Positions 25,383-33,771 of a stretch of 50,690 bases of DNA are shown piece by piece. The stretch comes from Betaproteobacteria bacterium (lineage in GTDB: Bacteria; Pseudomonadota; Gammaproteobacteria; Burkholderiales; Burkholderiaceae_C), in the NCBI GenBank assembly GCA_009921465.1, contig RFXS01000002.1, positions 1 through 50,690 of the forward strand, read 5' to 3'. Under the pieces are notes generated by a model. The model was not told the origin of the DNA. It saw only the letters and a program-made list of their open reading frames with translations, and ran no database searches. The position numbers and the translations under genes were made by a program. Position 1 is the first letter of the stretch; the number at the start of each line of letters is the position of its first letter.

Positions 25383-25478
25383 TTATTTGTTTGGTTTTTT
25401 GGGGCGGTTGAGCCAATTGGCCAGCAAAAATACACAAAAAACCGCGTACATGATGATGAGGACGTATTTGACTTCCAT
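25383..25478 (-). CDS. 31-residue single-span membrane protein after pucC
   Basis: A short reading frame with a clear ribosome site (AAAGGAAT five bases before ATG). It reads MEVKYVLIIMYAVFCVF then LLANWLNRPKKPNK: an uninterrupted hydrophobic helix at about 5-23 followed by a Trp and a strongly basic tail, so the C-terminus should be cytoplasmic. It is 45 bases downstream of pucC on the same strand and would be the last gene of the pucBAC unit. The shape (tiny, one helix, basic tail) resembles accessory subunits of membrane complexes such as CydX or light-harvesting gamma chains. I do not recognise the family. Existence is likely; function is unknown. Confidence 0.6.
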   Translation of the reverse strand: MEVKYVLIIMYAVFCVFLLANWLNRPKKPNK

Positions 25479-25523
25479 GGGATTCCTTTGCTAGGTTGGA
25501 GCGGGGTTAAAAAAGAGCCGTCA

Positions 25524-26755
25524 TTATGCAGATTGTTTCAGTGCGTGCACAGATCGCTGTATCAAAGGCCTCATCGCCCACAGCGTCATGGCCAACAACA
25601 TGATTTCGAACAAATAAACAGAAGAATAGCCCATGAAAGAGTTGCTGATCATGGCAAAGCCATCGCGCATGACGCCGCCCAGCGCCATGCCTACGCCGGC
25701 AGCCGTGGCCTGCACGGCCCCCCAGGCCCCCATTGCCAGCCCAGTTTGCTCTATCGGCGCGAGTTGCATGGTGGCCGTCAATGTGCCGTGGGCAAAAAAA
25801 CCGCCGCCCATTCCAATCAAAAAAATACCCAAAGCAAATAAATAGGCCGATGTCCAAAATGGTGCCGCGATCACAGCCACAAATGCGGGTACACCGATCC
25901 AAGCACCCCAACTGGCCATGCGATAGGCGTCTCCTCCCTTGGACAACACACGTGAAGCCCATGCAAAGTATCAGGTCCTTGGGAAAAGCTTTGCCATGCT
26001 TGCATGAACGTTTGCTCAAAGGGTGCACCGGGCTTGCGCAATCGACTGCGCGGTTCTTGTTTCCACAATGCAGCCACGTTCAGCGCCAAAGTCACCACCG
26101 CCACAGCTTGAACCACGCGGATGAGCTGCCCATGGCTGAAGTCTTCTAACAAATGCCCCAAGATCAAGGCACTGCACATCATGCCCACCAATTGCATGAA
26201 ATACATCAGACCAACCACCTTGGGCTGGCTTTCAACCGGTGCCAAGTCGGTGGCCAGCGCCAGACCGGCAGTTTGAACGGTGTGCATGCCCATGCCAACC
26301 AATAAAAAGGCACCGGCTGCACCCACCATCCCCACCCACTCGGGCGCTTGGTTGGACTGCCCAGCACCGGACAGCACCAGCAAAGCAAAAGGCATGATGG
26401 AAAAGCCGCCAAACAACAACAGGCTGCCCATCCAGATGTAAGGCACGCGACGCCACCCCAGTTCTGATCGGTGGTTGTCAGATCGAAAACCAATCAATGC
26501 CCGAAACGGCGCTGCCAACAATGGCAGGGCCACCATCAATGACACCAAGGAGGCTGGCACTTTCAGCTCAACGATCATCACGCGGTTGAGTGTGCCCACC
26601 AGCATGACCATCGCCATGCCCACAGAAATTTGAAACAGCGACAAGCGCAACAGACGCGACAGCGGCAAATCATCGCTGGCGGCATCCGCGAATGGTAAAA
26701 ATCGAGGGGCCAAGTTGGTCAATGACCTGGCCCAAGTGACATGGGATTTGTTCAT
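25524..26755 (-). pseudogene. pucC: pucC, LH2 assembly factor, internally deleted and frame-disrupted
   Basis: The first part (from MNKSHVTWARSL at 26755 to about 25972) matches the N-terminal half of PucC/LhaA: RFLPFADAASDDLPLSRLL, TLNRVMIVELKV. Reading then leaves frame and ends at 25871. A second frame down to 25524 encodes the C-terminal half, beginning FAWASRVLSKGGDAYRMAS. Aligned by eye with the intact LhaA at 17324-18772, about 51 residues are absent at the junction, including helix 7 and the signature MQDI-LEPY, and the lost length is not a multiple of three. It is thus a deletion plus frameshift, either a real pseudogene or an assembly error. PucC normally assembles LH2; the intact pucBA lie just upstream. 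Confidence 0.8.
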
Positions 26756-26763
26756 ACACAGAA

Positions 26764-26789
26764 AGGCCAAGCGCTTGCGCGCCTGGCCT
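26764..26789 (-). promoter_or_regulatory. pucA-pucC intercistronic hairpin
   Basis: On the minus strand AGGCCAGGCGC pairs over all 11 positions (one G-U) with GCGCTTGGCCT around the tetraloop GCAA, then TTTCTGTGT leads into the pucC ATG. Such hairpins after pucBA/pufBA protect the upstream mRNA and/or reduce read-through. This one sits where a pucC ribosome site would be, so it may also limit pucC translation. Confidence 0.7.
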
Positions 26790-26807
26790 CTCGTCGGGTC
26801 ATACCCG

Positions 26808-27002
26808 TTACTTCTTCACAGTGTTGTCTGCAGCAGGAGCTGCGGCGACCACTTTGCTACCTCCATTGAGGAAGTTTTTCACCCAGGTGGTGTTCAAGGT
26901 CAGGGCCAGGTGCACACTGAAGGACGCAATCGCCACAGCAGCAATGAACACTGGAATACCGACCGAGGGCTTCACCACGCACCACATTTTCGAATAGATC
27001 AT
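26808..27002 (-). CDS. pucA: PucA, LH2 alpha polypeptide
   Basis: A 64-residue light-harvesting alpha chain. MWCVVKPSVGIPVFIAAVAI is the typical LH2 alpha N-terminus, His31 in SFSVHLALTLNTTW ligates B850 bacteriochlorophyll, and the Ala/Pro-rich tail (AAAPAADN) resembles the long tail of betaproteobacterial LH2 alpha. AAAGGAGG lies six bases before the ATG. It follows pucB by 12 bases and is followed by a strong hairpin. Confidence 0.93.
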   Translation of the reverse strand: MIYSKMWCVVKPSVGIPVFIAAVAIASFSVHLALTLNTTWVKNFLNGGSKVVAAAPAADNTVKK

Positions 27003-27014
27003 GATGTGCCTCCT

Positions 27015-27167
27015 TTACTTGAGCCAGGGTGAATAAATATAGGCCAGCAGATGGGCGAATGCGGCAATCATGCCGAAAATCTGCGTGCCCTGTATGAGAT
27101 TGCGGTGAATCTCCTCCGATTCGGCCTCGGTCAGTCCCGTTGGCCAGACTTTGTCTGAGTTAGACAT
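27015..27167 (-). CDS. pucB: PucB, LH2 beta polypeptide
   Basis: A 50-residue beta chain: KVWPTGLTEAESEEIHRNLI at the N-terminus, with the first His in the B800/B850 region, then FGMIAAFAHLLAYIYSPWLK, whose His is the B850 ligand and whose end PWLK is typical. AAGGAG precedes the ATG. The 137-base gap to crtC upstream shows no TGT-N12-ACA box and no clear promoter, so pucBA may be transcribed with crtC. Confidence 0.95.
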   Translation of the reverse strand: MSNSDKVWPTGLTEAESEEIHRNLIQGTQIFGMIAAFAHLLAYIYSPWLK

Positions 27168-27304
27168 AGTTTTCTCCTTGCAGAAGACGTGCACGGCCCG
27201 CACGAGGGCTATTCTTGACCACCATGGCCAGGAATGGGGTGGCCTTGAAAGCAGGCACATGCGGGCACTCGCCGCCCATGTGGATCCATTCAAGGCAATG
27301 CATC

Positions 27305-28513
27305 TCAAGCCCGCCGTGGCATGCGCCAAGGCAGCATGGCTTGAACCATCGGTGACACCAAGCGTGGCACCGACAGGGTTTCATGAAAGGCAAGCAATCG
27401 CTCGCCCGCGCAGTTAAATTCAAGCAAGGCACGCTGGTAAAAAGGCGTGTCCTCCAGTTGTTCGCGGATTTGCACACCGCCTTCGCTGCGCATGCGCCGG
27501 TCGATCCGCCAGCGGGTTTTGGGCAATCGTTGAATGGCAGGTGCTGGGATCGGTTCCACCAAGCCCTCAGGTGAGAAACGCAAAGCGAGCACTCTGTCTT
27601 CGGTATCAGGCGAATGCATGTCATAAAAAACCACGGTACTGCCGTCGCTCATTCGCGCGCGCGACCAGTCCCAACTGTGAAAACCACGCTCCAGTGGTTC
27701 GTCCCCCTCGTTGGAATCCAAATAGGCATGCCCACGCCACTTCAAGTCAGGCGAGTTCAATTCAACTTCGATGCGCGCGCTGGGTGCCAAGGGTCCCCAG
27801 CGATGCCTGCCAACGGTGTCCAACGGGGTCGAGAAGGAGAACAGTTGTTGTGGCCAAAGTTTGATGCGCCCTTGGATGCGGTGCGGCAAGGGCACACAGA
27901 CCTCTTGGATATCGATGCTCAGGCATTCGCCGTCCCAGTTCAACTGGCTGGGGCCGATGGTGAATTGTTTGGCACTGCGCGTGCAATGCCTGCGCCCACG
28001 TTCGGTCATGGCCCAGCGCCCTCGCCCTTTGCTGTAGATGGCGACATTCAACGCGCAATGGTTCTCTGGGTCTGCACGACCGCGCCGCCTGGCCCAGGCG
28101 TAATAGGGCGAGAACACGCTGCCGACAAACGCGATCAGGGTGATGCCGTGTTGTCCATCGTCACTCATGGCGTCGATGTACCACCATAGGTAGCCCCCAT
28201 CTGAAACAGACTGGTCGAAGCAAGGCTGGCCATCACGGCCTCGGCCGCCCGCTGTCCCGACAATGCTGCCATCGGCACGCCCGGGCCCGGATGCACGCTG
28301 CCCCCCGCCAAAAACAGACCCGGCAGGGCTGTGGTGGCGCCAGGTCGACTGAAAACGCTCATCCAACCGTGCGTTGCCTGCCCGTAAAGGGCTCCCCCGC
28401 TCGCTGGAAAACGCCGATGAAAGTCCTGCGGGGTTGTTCGCTGGCAGTTGGTCGCTGTTGGTTTGAGATTCAGACCCAAGCGAGCCAGGTGTTGAAAAGT
28501 TATTTGTTGGCAT
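27305..28513 (-). CDS. crtC: CrtC, acyclic carotenoid 1,2-hydratase (start uncertain)
   Basis: Hydrates the psi-end of neurosporene/lycopene-type carotenoids. The family core GGYLWWYIDAMSDDGQHG and IAFVGSVFSPYYAWARRR, then SWDWSRARMSDGSTVVFYD, are clear. The start is a problem: an ATG overlapping the crtD stop (28168) would drop GGYLWWYIDA, yet no ATG, GTG or TTG lies between that motif and a TTG at 28366. The ATG at 28513 has a strong GAGGAGG ten bases upstream and gives 402 residues, overlapping crtD by 349 bases. I recall the Rubrivivax enzyme as longer than that of Rhodobacter, which would favour this start. The C-terminal half is certain; the N-terminus is not. Confidence 0.8.
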   Translation of the reverse strand: MPTNNFSTPGSLGSESQTNSDQLPANNPAGLSSAFSSERGSPLRAGNARLDERFQSTWRHHSPAGSVFGGGQRASGPGRADGSIVGTAGGRGRDGQPCFDQSVSDGGYLWWYIDAMSDDGQHGITLIAFVGSVFSPYYAWARRRGRADPENHCALNVAIYSKGRGRWAMTERGRRHCTRSAKQFTIGPSQLNWDGECLSIDIQEVCVPLPHRIQGRIKLWPQQLFSFSTPLDTVGRHRWGPLAPSARIEVELNSPDLKWRGHAYLDSNEGDEPLERGFHSWDWSRARMSDGSTVVFYDMHSPDTEDRVLALRFSPEGLVEPIPAPAIQRLPKTRWRIDRRMRSEGGVQIREQLEDTPFYQRALLEFNCAGERLLAFHETLSVPRLVSPMVQAMLPWRMPRRA

Positions 28514-29697
28514 TGCGCTGTGGCCTCCTCGGTGATTTGGTCGCCATCACCACATGCCGGCGCGTTGACCAGGCAAAAAATACGCTCAAACTCGCCAGCT
28601 TGCCCCCCGCCTGGCCGGTCTTGTGCACACACATAGACCGTGGGTTGCTGGGGCAAACAGCGATGGTTGAAGATGTCTTCAAATTCGCTGGCATATTCGG
28701 TTTGAAAAAACACGTTGTGCCTGTCCAGCGCCACTCCTTCAACCCGGGTGTGCATGGACCACGTCATGGCCGATAAAGATCGCTGTGCGGTGACCTTGGG
28801 CGCAGCTTGCTGGGCATCGGCACCCAACAACCCTTGGCCCAAAGCCTGCACATCGCCATTGAAAATGACGCGATCTGCAGCCAAAAATTCACCCGATTGC
28901 AGCCAAACACCACACACGCGACCATGGCGCTTTTCAATGCGCTGGCATGTGCTGTTGTATCGCATCGCTGCGCCATGGCGACGTGCCACCCGCGCCAATG
29001 ATTGGGCCAGCCCCACCATGCCCCCTTGAACGGACCATACCCCGTCCATTTCAACCTGGGCAATCAGCATCAAAGTGGCCGGTGCCAGCCAAGGCGATGA
29101 ACCGCAATATGTGGCATAGCGCCCAAACAGTTGACGCAGGCGCGGATCAGTGAACTGGTGTCCCAATTGCTGCCACAGGCTGCGCATCGGACCCAATTGG
29201 GCCAGCACACCCAAGCCGCGCCAACCCATGTCCAACATCAAACCAGCCATGTTCGGGCGTTGGGCTCGAATCATGGGACCTTGCAACGCGTCGTACAAAG
29301 CGCGAGTCGTTTCACAAAAGTTGCGAAAGCGTCGGGCCTCATCGCCCCCCGACCATGCGGCGATGGCCGCTTCGCTGACCAGTGGATCGGCGGACAAGTC
29401 AAGTTGACTGCCATCGGGCCAAAAGTGGCGCGCCAAGACCTGCAACGGGGTAATTTCCATTTCGGCTTGCACACTGGTGCCCACGCTTTCAAGCAATGCA
29501 TCAAAAACCCAACGCATGGTGAACACCGTAGGACCGCTGTCAACGGCCACCCCGTCAACAATGTGGCTGTGGACTTTGCCACCAGGCTCGCCGCTGGCTT
29601 CCACCACGGTGACATCGAGGCCCTGGTGTGCCAGCAATATGGCGCTGCTCAGACCGGCCATGCCCGCCCCAATGATGACCACCTTGTGCTCAGACAT
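28165..29697 (-). CDS. crtD: CrtD, methoxy/hydroxyneurosporene 3,4-desaturase
   Basis: A 510-residue CrtI-family flavoprotein that introduces the C3,4 double bond in 1-hydroxy carotenoids. FAD fold VVIIGAGMAGLSSAILLAHQ at about 6-25, then EASGEPGGKV and DSGPTVFTMRWVFDALL. The C-terminal signature GLFLAGGSVHPGPGVPMAAL is intact. The start at 29697 overlaps the end of crtA by eight bases; a longer frame upstream runs through crtA and is not coding. The last 349 bases are overlapped by the proposed crtC frame. Confidence 0.93.
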   Translation of the reverse strand: MSEHKVVIIGAGMAGLSSAILLAHQGLDVTVVEASGEPGGKVHSHIVDGVAVDSGPTVFTMRWVFDALLESVGTSVQAEMEITPLQVLARHFWPDGSQLDLSADPLVSEAAIAAWSGGDEARRFRNFCETTRALYDALQGPMIRAQRPNMAGLMLDMGWRGLGVLAQLGPMRSLWQQLGHQFTDPRLRQLFGRYATYCGSSPWLAPATLMLIAQVEMDGVWSVQGGMVGLAQSLARVARRHGAAMRYNSTCQRIEKRHGRVCGVWLQSGEFLAADRVIFNGDVQALGQGLLGADAQQAAPKVTAQRSLSAMTWSMHTRVEGVALDRHNVFFQTEYASEFEDIFNHRCLPQQPTVYVCAQDRPGGGQAGEFERIFCLVNAPACGDGDQITEEATAQCQQITFQHLARLGLNLKPTATNCQRTTPQDFHRRFPASGGALYGQATHGWMSVFSRPGATTALPGLFLAGGSVHPGPGVPMAALSGQRAAEAVMASLASTSLFQMGATYGGTSTP

Positions 29698-30508
29698 GAC
29701 TGGGCTCCAAAGTGTGCAAATCCAAAGCAGGCTCGCTTTGTGCATAGTGGGGATCCCTGTGCAGGGGTGGCGCTGCAGGTGCATCAAAGCACCTTCCTTT
29801 CCAAACACCTGACATTTGGTGCACGCGCATGCGAACAAACATGGATTCAGAAAAAAATTGGTGCTTGTATGCGGCCGCACTGGCCAACTGATGTGCACCT
29901 TGTTGGGCGTATTGCACCATCGTCGCCGTGTCTTGCCACAAGCTGAAAGTGCACTGGCGTACCAAAGGTGCCTCGCCCAAACCCATGGCCAGCAAACAAC
30001 CAGAGGAGTGCCCCAGGCCAGCTTGGGCCGCAGGGGCGTAGCGCCAAAATGCCATGGCTTTGGTTGGCACAATGCTCGCACGCGTTAACACAGCAAATGG
30101 CCCTGTAGATGGCGCTATGCCTTGCAGTGCTTGTGCAGTGGTTGGAAGCCAGGCCTGGCGATCCCAAAGACCTCTGGCCGATTGCACCGTCAAAACGCCG
30201 GTCCAAAGCTCGCGCGAACGCTGTCGGTAAGCTTCAACCCAAGGGCTGTCCAAAAATTTCAGGGCGAAATCAAGATGGCTGAAGGTACAAATCAAGCCTT
30301 GGTGGGTGGCACTTGGCCGCAAGCTAAAGCCTCCGCCATGCCCACTGCCCATCACCTTGACCATGGTCAGACCCGGCAAATCTTTATAAGGGGAAGCGCC
30401 GGCCACCAACCGCAGCCAGCCCCAGCCCTGATGCTGTCGCAAAAAATCAGCGAGCACCACCACCACCACACCCGACAACGGGTCATGAAGAGGTGTCTGA
30501 ATTTCCAT
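29690..30508 (-). CDS. crtA: CrtA, spheroidene monooxygenase
   Basis: A 272-residue protein of the CrtA family that adds a 2-keto group to spheroidene (spheroidenone) using O2. Family segments: LPGLTMVKVMGSGHGGGFSL near residue 45, FAVLTRASIVPTKAMAFWRY near 140 and QCTFSLWQDTATMVQYAQ near 190. The position between pufC and crtD is a departure from clusters where crtA is beside crtI or bchID. The enzyme's need for oxygen fits the other O2-dependent steps here. Confidence 0.9.
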   Translation of the reverse strand: MEIQTPLHDPLSGVVVVVLADFLRQHQGWGWLRLVAGASPYKDLPGLTMVKVMGSGHGGGFSLRPSATHQGLICTFSHLDFALKFLDSPWVEAYRQRSRELWTGVLTVQSARGLWDRQAWLPTTAQALQGIAPSTGPFAVLTRASIVPTKAMAFWRYAPAAQAGLGHSSGCLLAMGLGEAPLVRQCTFSLWQDTATMVQYAQQGAHQLASAAAYKHQFFSESMFVRMRVHQMSGVWKGRCFDAPAAPPLHRDPHYAQSEPALDLHTLEPSHV

Positions 30509-30540
30509 GACAGGGAACTGCAGCAGCTGTCTGGGACCAA

Positions 30541-31608
30541 CTACTTGGCAGCCACTTTGGTGGCAACCAATGCAGGTTTAAGCAGCTCAGGAAAATCTTT
30601 GGCCATGGGCGCACCATTGAGTGGTTTGTACGCCCCTTGGTGGCATGTCGCACAGTTGAGCTTGGCCACATCGCCGGTGGGCCCTTTGCGGTGCGCAGGA
30701 AAGACCTCGGTCAAGGACTCCATGTAGGTCAAGTTCAAGTCACGCGCCATGCGTATACCGTGCCATGCCGTTGTTCTTTGGGGTGGGCTGTTGGTCCAGT
30801 TTTGGAAAGACTGTGTGTTGTGGCAATACGTGCAATTGACACCCAGCGCGTTGGACATGTGGGTCATCAAACCATAGGTCCATTCGGCCTGTTTGATCGA
30901 CTGTCTGTTGCCAGAGGGCAGCGCAGTGGGACCGTTGACGCGAATATTTTGCTCACCCAATAAAAACGGTGTGAACGGATCGTTGGGCAATGATGACATG
31001 TTGACCACGGGAGAAGGGGTGTTTTGTCCTGCCTTATCGCCCATGAAGTTCGAGCCATAAGGTTGCGGGTCAGATTTAAACCAGACTGCGTTGGGCACAG
31101 GTTCACCACGGTGACAGGTGTAACAAGTCACACCCGTTTGGGCCACATGGGGCTGCCAGTCGGCATTGATGTGCCGGGTCATCTCGATCATGCGCCGCGC
31201 CACCACTTTGGTGTACTTGCCATCGTCTTCAAAATTGGGCAACTTGTGGCAATAAGCGCATCCCTCTTGGGGTGAGACCCAGCTGCTCATAGAAACCATC
31301 AAGCGGTTGAACTCGCCCACGCTTAAGTTGCCCAGCACTTTCACATTTTTATAAACCTGAGATGCCTTGGGCCCATCAGAACCGGGCGAAGGCAAGGCCA
31401 CGGGTACTTGATTTTTATCGGTTTTGATCTCCAGCAATCGGGTGTTGTATACCTGGACCATGCCCGTGCCTCGGTATCCGCTTTGGACGGATTCAGGGCT
31501 GGGTCGCTCGCACCCGGACAGCATCAACATGGCCACCACAAGGCCAAGCGTTTGGATCAAACTGCTTGCCAATGGCTTGGAAAAAGAGTTCACACAGCGC
31601 TTGCTCAT
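30541..31608 (-). CDS. pufC: PufC, tetraheme reaction centre cytochrome c
   Basis: A 355-residue lipoprotein: signal peptide with lipobox MLSGC (Cys33), then four CxxCH haem sites at 117-121 (CAYCH), 162-166 (CYTCH), 259-263 (CTYCH) and 319-323 (CATCH). It re-reduces the special pair from the periplasm. The start at 31608 is set by ATGA overlap with pufM and a GGAGG site; the frame is open further upstream inside pufM. Confidence 0.97.
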   Translation of the reverse strand: MSKRCVNSFSKPLASSLIQTLGLVVAMLMLSGCERPSPESVQSGYRGTGMVQVYNTRLLEIKTDKNQVPVALPSPGSDGPKASQVYKNVKVLGNLSVGEFNRLMVSMSSWVSPQEGCAYCHKLPNFEDDGKYTKVVARRMIEMTRHINADWQPHVAQTGVTCYTCHRGEPVPNAVWFKSDPQPYGSNFMGDKAGQNTPSPVVNMSSLPNDPFTPFLLGEQNIRVNGPTALPSGNRQSIKQAEWTYGLMTHMSNALGVNCTYCHNTQSFQNWTNSPPQRTTAWHGIRMARDLNLTYMESLTEVFPAHRKGPTGDVAKLNCATCHQGAYKPLNGAPMAKDFPELLKPALVATKVAAK

Positions 31609-32582
31609 GGCTTGCCTCCATTGCTCAGAGATGGATCGACCATCGCTGGAAATATTTCTGGATAAGGCGGTGCCACGCCGTGCTTGATCGCCCACAGGTA
31701 CCAGTTGTCGACCACTGTGCCTGTCAGCAAAATACCGATACCACCTGTGATGGGGCACAACACCGCAAACCACCAGGCCCAACGGTGGATCGACTCCATC
31801 GTGGCGTTGAATCCCATGGTCCAGCGCCAAAACAAAGCGGCCCGTTCTGAGGCTGTGCCGCGGTCGGTGATTTGTTCAATCTCGCGCTCTCCACCAAAAC
31901 GGGTCACAGCCAAAATGGTGGCTCCGTGCATGGCAAACAACAAAGCCGAGCCGTACAAAAACACAATGGAAAGAGCGTGAAATGGGTTGTAAAACAAATT
32001 CCCGTAGCGCAATGAAAATGCGGCCGTCCAGTCCAAGTGGGGGAAGATGCCATAGGGCACGGCCTCACCCCAAGAACCCATCAAAATCGGACGAAACAAA
32101 CCCAATACCAAAAAGAGCCAAATGGCAGCAGCAAAGGCCCAAGCGATGTGCGTGCCCATGCCCAGTTGAACTGCGCGGCGATAAGTGCGGGCCCACCAAA
32201 ACATCACAGAGGCGGTTAAAAACAGGCCTACGATTAAAAACCAGCCACCCTGATTGAGAGGCGGTATGCGCAAGCCATAGCTGGGCGGTGGCGGCTCAAG
32301 CGACAACCAAAACAGTTGGCGCACAAATTGAACCGGGTCGTAATTGACCGAGGCCAACATGTTCATGCCAATCAAGGTGAAGGCGATCAACCCAAAAAAC
32401 AGCGATGCCAGTCCCAAACCCCCCAAGTAAATCGGACCGAGCTGGGCGTTGCCCAACTTGCCGATCCAATAATTGATCAAGGGTTGTCCGGTTCTTGGGC
32501 TGTTGCCATGCCCCAGTTCCACCCCTTGGTGCACTGGGCCCACGGCTTGCACCGTGGTGAACAGGTTTTGATAGTCGGCCAT
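31605..32582 (-). CDS. pufM: PufM, reaction centre M subunit
   Basis: A 325-residue, five-helix membrane protein binding special-pair bacteriochlorophyll, accessory pigments, QA and the non-haem iron. Characteristic segments: [15 protein letters not shown] at the N-terminus, [20 protein letters not shown]-like (here [20 protein letters not shown]), [20 protein letters not shown] with the special-pair His, and [13 protein letters not shown] with an iron-ligand His. GAGGAG lies before the ATG. Overlaps pufC in ATGA. Confidence 0.98.
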   Translation of the reverse strand: MADYQNLFTTVQAVGPVHQGVELGHGNSPRTGQPLINYWIGKLGNAQLGPIYLGGLGLASLFFGLIAFTLIGMNMLASVNYDPVQFVRQLFWLSLEPPPPSYGLRIPPLNQGGWFLIVGLFLTASVMFWWARTYRRAVQLGMGTHIAWAFAAAIWLFLVLGLFRPILMGSWGEAVPYGIFPHLDWTAAFSLRYGNLFYNPFHALSIVFLYGSALLFAMHGATILAVTRFGGEREIEQITDRGTASERAALFWRWTMGFNATMESIHRWAWWFAVLCPITGGIGILLTGTVVDNWYLWAIKHGVAPPYPEIFPAMVDPSLSNGGKP

Positions 32583-32631
32583 TGACAATACTCCTCAATA
32601 CTTTTTGTTCATTGCGCGTGCACAGACCGCT

Positions 32632-33468
32632 TCAAACTGGCCATTTGGACCAAATCGGCATGTTCAGCCACCAGCTCCACCACTCTGGCCAGCCACGGCT
32701 CCAAAATGGGCCGCTCAAAACGATGCACAAGGCACTGAAAAGCACAGCAGCCAACGCCAAGAAAAGCCCCAGTCGGTGGATGCCCAAGGTACCAATCGAA
32801 TAACCAATGATGTCGCGAAAGAACGTGTCCTCGTGCTCAGGCGTTCTGACCACATGGCCAGGCGCGGGGTTGGTCGACGACAAAATCAACCCGCCGTGCA
32901 GCGACAAGGCAAACACACTGGCAAAGAAAAAACTCACGGCGATCATGTGCGCCGGGTTGTAGTGAAAATGCAAGTACTGATAACCCACGTTTGATACCCA
33001 ATCCAAGTGGCTGAATATCCCGTACGGAAATCCATGCCCCCAAGCCCCCATGAGCACGGGGCGCACGACCACCAAGGTCACATAGGCAGAGATGGCCACA
33101 CCAAATGCCACGGGCACATGAAAGCCCATGCCCAGCTTTCGGCATATTTCAACTTCGCGCATCATCCACGAGCCAAATGCGCCAATGGCACACACCGTGA
33201 TGAGTTGCCACAGGCCGCCCTCCATCAAGGGTGCAAAGCGCAAGCCATACGACAAGTCGGGGGGCGCAATGCTGATTTGCCAGATGTTCCAGGTGGGACC
33301 TTGTGAGGCGCCCCACAAAATGAGTGCTGTACCCAAAAATGCAAAAAATATGGTTGTGACGCCAAAAAACCCGACGTAAAAAGGGCCTACCCAGAAGTCG
33401 AACAAATCGCCGCCCAGCAAGGTGCCTCCGCGTACGCGGTACTTTTTCTCAAAACTCAGCATGGCCAT
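32632..33468 (-). CDS. pufL: PufL, reaction centre L subunit
   Basis: A 278-residue, five-helix membrane protein. [20 protein letters not shown] is the classic N-terminus; [20 protein letters not shown] and [20 protein letters not shown] carry pigment-binding histidines, and [13 protein letters not shown] an iron-ligand His. ATG 33468 (MAMLSF) has AGAGGA upstream; ATG 33462 is a close alternative. A strong hairpin separates it from pufA; pufM follows after 49 bases. Confidence 0.98.
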   Translation of the reverse strand: MAMLSFEKKYRVRGGTLLGGDLFDFWVGPFYVGFFGVTTIFFAFLGTALILWGASQGPTWNIWQISIAPPDLSYGLRFAPLMEGGLWQLITVCAIGAFGSWMMREVEICRKLGMGFHVPVAFGVAISAYVTLVVVRPVLMGAWGHGFPYGIFSHLDWVSNVGYQYLHFHYNPAHMIAVSFFFASVFALSLHGGLILSSTNPAPGHVVRTPEHEDTFFRDIIGYSIGTLGIHRLGLFLALAAVLFSALCIVLSGPFWSRGWPEWWSWWLNMPIWSKWPV

Positions 33469-33497
33469 GGCTTGGTCCTCTTGCTTTCATGAATAAA

Positions 33498-33535
33498 CAG
33501 ATGCCGCTTTGAATGGGGATCAAAGACAGCATCTG
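33498..33535 (-). promoter_or_regulatory. pufA-pufL intercistronic hairpin
   Basis: On the minus strand CAGATGC...GCATCTG (7 bp) encloses CTTTGA...TCAAAG (6 bp) with a small internal loop and a seven-base apical loop, followed by TTTATT. This is the position of the Rhodobacter pufBA hairpin that stabilises pufBA mRNA and sets the high LH1:RC ratio. Confidence 0.75.
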
Positions 33536-33551
33536 GATGGCACGACCTTGA

Positions 33552-33761
33552 TCAGGAATTGGGCACAGTGATCGATGCCACCGCCGCAGGTAGCGGCGAG
33601 TTTTGCGCCGCTGCTGCAACCGGTTTTTTCGCACCGTCGAGCCAATTAAATTTGTTGGTGCTCAGCAAGATGAGGTGAATCATCGCTGCCAGACCAAACA
33701 AGAAAATACCCTGCAGCACCATGGCACGCAAAGGGTCATACAGTCGCCAAATTCTCCACAT
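33552..33761 (-). CDS. pufA: PufA, LH1 alpha polypeptide
   Basis: A 69-residue chain: [20 protein letters not shown] then [20 protein letters not shown], where His27 ligates the B875-type bacteriochlorophyll and the LSTxxFNWL end is typical of LH1 alpha. An Ala/Pro/Val-rich tail of about 25 residues follows. The ribosome site TAGGAG overlaps the stop of the upstream 74-codon gene, 10 bases away. Remarkably, it is separated from pufB by that extra gene. Confidence 0.95.
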   Translation of the reverse strand: MWRIWRLYDPLRAMVLQGIFLFGLAAMIHLILLSTNKFNWLDGAKKPVAAAAQNSPLPAAVASITVPNS

Positions 33762-33771
33762 GATGAATCTC

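Noticed and set aside
28166-28168. ATG overlapping the crtD stop as the crtC start
   Set aside because: It would exclude the conserved GGYLWWYIDA segment encoded immediately upstream in the same frame.
29698-30081. Upstream extension of the crtD frame through crtA
   Set aside because: The extension is antisense-free overlap with the well-supported crtA frame and lacks family similarity; the FAD fold begins right after the ATG at 29697.
31609-31830. Upstream extension of the pufC frame
   Set aside because: It lies inside pufM; the ATG at 31608 is followed directly by a lipoprotein signal peptide and has a GGAGG site.
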